Shown here piece by piece: positions 62,706 to 64,000 of a stretch of DNA of 64,000 nt. The position numbers and the translations under genes are program-made. Numbering within the stretch: the stretch's first letter is position 1; every line of letters starts with the position of its first letter. A model generated the notes under the pieces. The model had not been told where the DNA came from. It saw only the letters and a program-made list of their open reading frames with translations, and made no database searches. This DNA is from Oscheius dolichura (lineage: Eukaryota > Nematoda > Chromadorea > Rhabditida > Rhabditidae), in assembly GCA_932521035.1 (NCBI GenBank), contig OW051497.1:4092001-4156000 (forward strand), given 5' to 3'.

Positions 62706-63422
62706 GTGAAACATCTCAAAATCAAAATTAAGAACGAAGGAAAAGGGAGAGAAGGAGTTGAAGCAACACACGGGAAAGAAAAAGTATGATAAGAATTCTT
62801 GAAAGCCATAGGAAGTGACAGCTTGTCAGCTGGAAATCGAACAGACGCAACGGTTGGCTTTTCCAATATATCAAGGTTTCTGCGGTGGGTGAAACAGAGT
62901 GGTTTTTGCGGAAGACAAATAAGATTAATAGATGTAGAGAAGGTGCGAACGGCCGCCGACTCCACCGTTGAATCAATAACCATTTCACATGCAGGTCCTT
63001 GCGGAAGACACGCCGAATGCTCCGGAATATGCGAAAATGTTTAACGAGGGAATGGAAAGAATAACGCCAGGGAAACAGTGTTTAATGAACGAATATATGT
63101 TTTCCTCTTCCTGTCGGAAACAGTTGCGATGTTCCCTGCTGCAACCTATAATTCAATTTCTCTTCAGCTTCCATTGAGCAAGCAAGGGGGGATGACTTTG
63201 TCCCAGAAAGATCATCTGTTCTGCTTCTAAAAAAGGATCCTTCCCTTCAACATTTCATATTTCGTCGTGAAATTAAATCTGTGTGGGAACACGGTGTGGA
63301 TATTGCGTGCATCTCAAGAGTGAATGAAATTCTAGGAGTTTAATGTGATAGCCCGGCCTTTGGCACATGTCATATGTTCCTTGTCCCAGCATCTGTCGAC
63401 CTGACCCGATTCCCCTTATCTT
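62706..63422. other. Shared upstream region of two divergent secreted-protein genes
   Basis: About 720 bp between the two start codons. Frames on both strands (62684-62988 minus; 62799-63177 plus) are open but overlap, and none has a signal or family match; a frame near 63000 with closely spaced cysteines looked EGF-like but has the wrong spacing. It presumably holds both promoters. I see no clear TATA box. Confidence 0.45.
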
Positions 63423-64000
63423 ATGATCATATTCACTCTTTTTCGGATGATAATCCTCGTTTGCTTGTGTTTAATTGGCCTAGTGTCCGCAGACTACGAC
63501 TCTTGTGAGTGAATATCTCACCGCAGTCATAAAATTTCTTAAGCGGACCTTCCAAAACTGAAGGCTTACGTCAGAGGATCATTTCTAGCTAATTTGGACA
63601 AAGTGGTAAAAATTACAGCAAACACCATCAAGGTAAAATGAGTAGAGTGCCAAGAAACGAGGGTTTCAGGATGACCGTGTGCGCCCGAGCCCCGTGGAGA
63701 AACTAAAAATGATGGAAGCCGTTCAAACGGCCGATAAGGGTAAAAATGGAGCGGAATTTCAAAAACTGGCAGCTGCTTATCTAAAGAAATCAGCAACATA
63801 TGAAGCAGCTGCTCTGGCCAAGGGCTATTTACGAGAAAATTTACGGGACCTCCAGTTGGATAACATTTTGCGGAAGGAAAGATTAGCGGCAATTGTTGAC
63901 AGCATTCCTGATACCGGGCTGGTGGACGCTTATCAGAATGTAGGTTAGTTTGCCGCAGTCATCTTCAAATTTCAGTATTCTCGTCAATACGAAGAGATTG
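63423..64000 (+). CDS. Secreted helical protein, cut by the window end
   Basis: Exons 63423-63504, 63544-63632, 63670-63943 and 63976 onward join in phase. The start gives a hydrophobic signal sequence (ILVCLCLIGLVSADY, cleavage probably after SA); a second ATG at 63447 would make a more usual signal peptide. The mature part is helical and rich in Lys, Ala, Leu and Glu (KLKMMEAVQTADKGKNG, LAAAYLKKSATYEAAALAK). Size, composition and divergent placement recall the neighbour at 61822-62705, but I see no clear sequence identity between them. Introns are 32-39 nt. The gene continues beyond the window. Confidence 0.6.

Noticed and set aside
62799-63044. EGF-like cysteine cluster on the plus strand (GPCGRHAECSGIC)
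   Set aside because: Only four cysteines, wrong spacing, no signal peptide and no matching splice sites.

Overview
The window is nuclear DNA of a nematode; I cannot name the genus. The phylum follows from gene content: an Srg-class chemoreceptor, an innexin, a threonine-rich secreted protein with a C6-like (DUF281-like) domain, a UDP-glucuronosyltransferase of nematode type, a sigma-like GST and a FoxG factor. Gene structure agrees: introns are mostly 35-45 nt, start GTAAGT or GTGAGT and end TTTCAG or TTTTAG. Many start codons sit 1-20 nt behind a good 3' splice site with no obvious upstream exon, which suggests spliced-leader trans-splicing. Single ORFs are therefore mostly exon fragments. 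I built the gene models by joining exons by hand, and every complete model closes in phase.

Layout. 1-9400 is gene-poor apart from one proline-rich first exon on the minus strand (2022-2339). 9402-13549 holds a paired-like homeobox gene (+) that converges on a secretin-family GPCR (-). The homeobox gene's last intron carries a foldback element of about 560 bp with a tRNA-like pol III promoter in its loop. 13550-19835 is a gene desert. 19854-20263 is a possibly broken repeat-protein gene. 21002-25088 has two head-to-tail housekeeping genes: ERGIC2 (ER-Golgi cargo cycling) and a mitochondrial glutamate carrier (SLC25A22/A18 type). 27681-29061 is an Srg chemoreceptor (-) and 31839-33340 is FoxG (-). 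36099-38494 encodes a 633-residue protein that I tentatively place in the HPS1/MON1 longin family (+), followed by the mucin-like C6 protein (+). 41862-43604 is an innexin (-). 43605-50250 is a second desert.

The right end is denser: exons of an unrecognised membrane protein (50251-52844), a small membrane protein (54321-54840), a small secreted peptide precursor with a dibasic cleavage site (57221-57893), a sigma-like GST (58286-59020), a UDP-glucuronosyltransferase (59547-61587), and two secreted helical proteins (61822-62705 minus; 63423 to window end plus).

There is no single operon-like system. The GST and UGT are adjacent and co-oriented, a plausible detoxification pair. The genes most likely used in neurons are the homeobox gene, FoxG, the peptide GPCR, the Srg receptor, the innexin and perhaps the peptide precursor. 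The best candidates for something undescribed are the cationic peptide precursor, the tRNA-headed foldback element and the HPS1-like protein.
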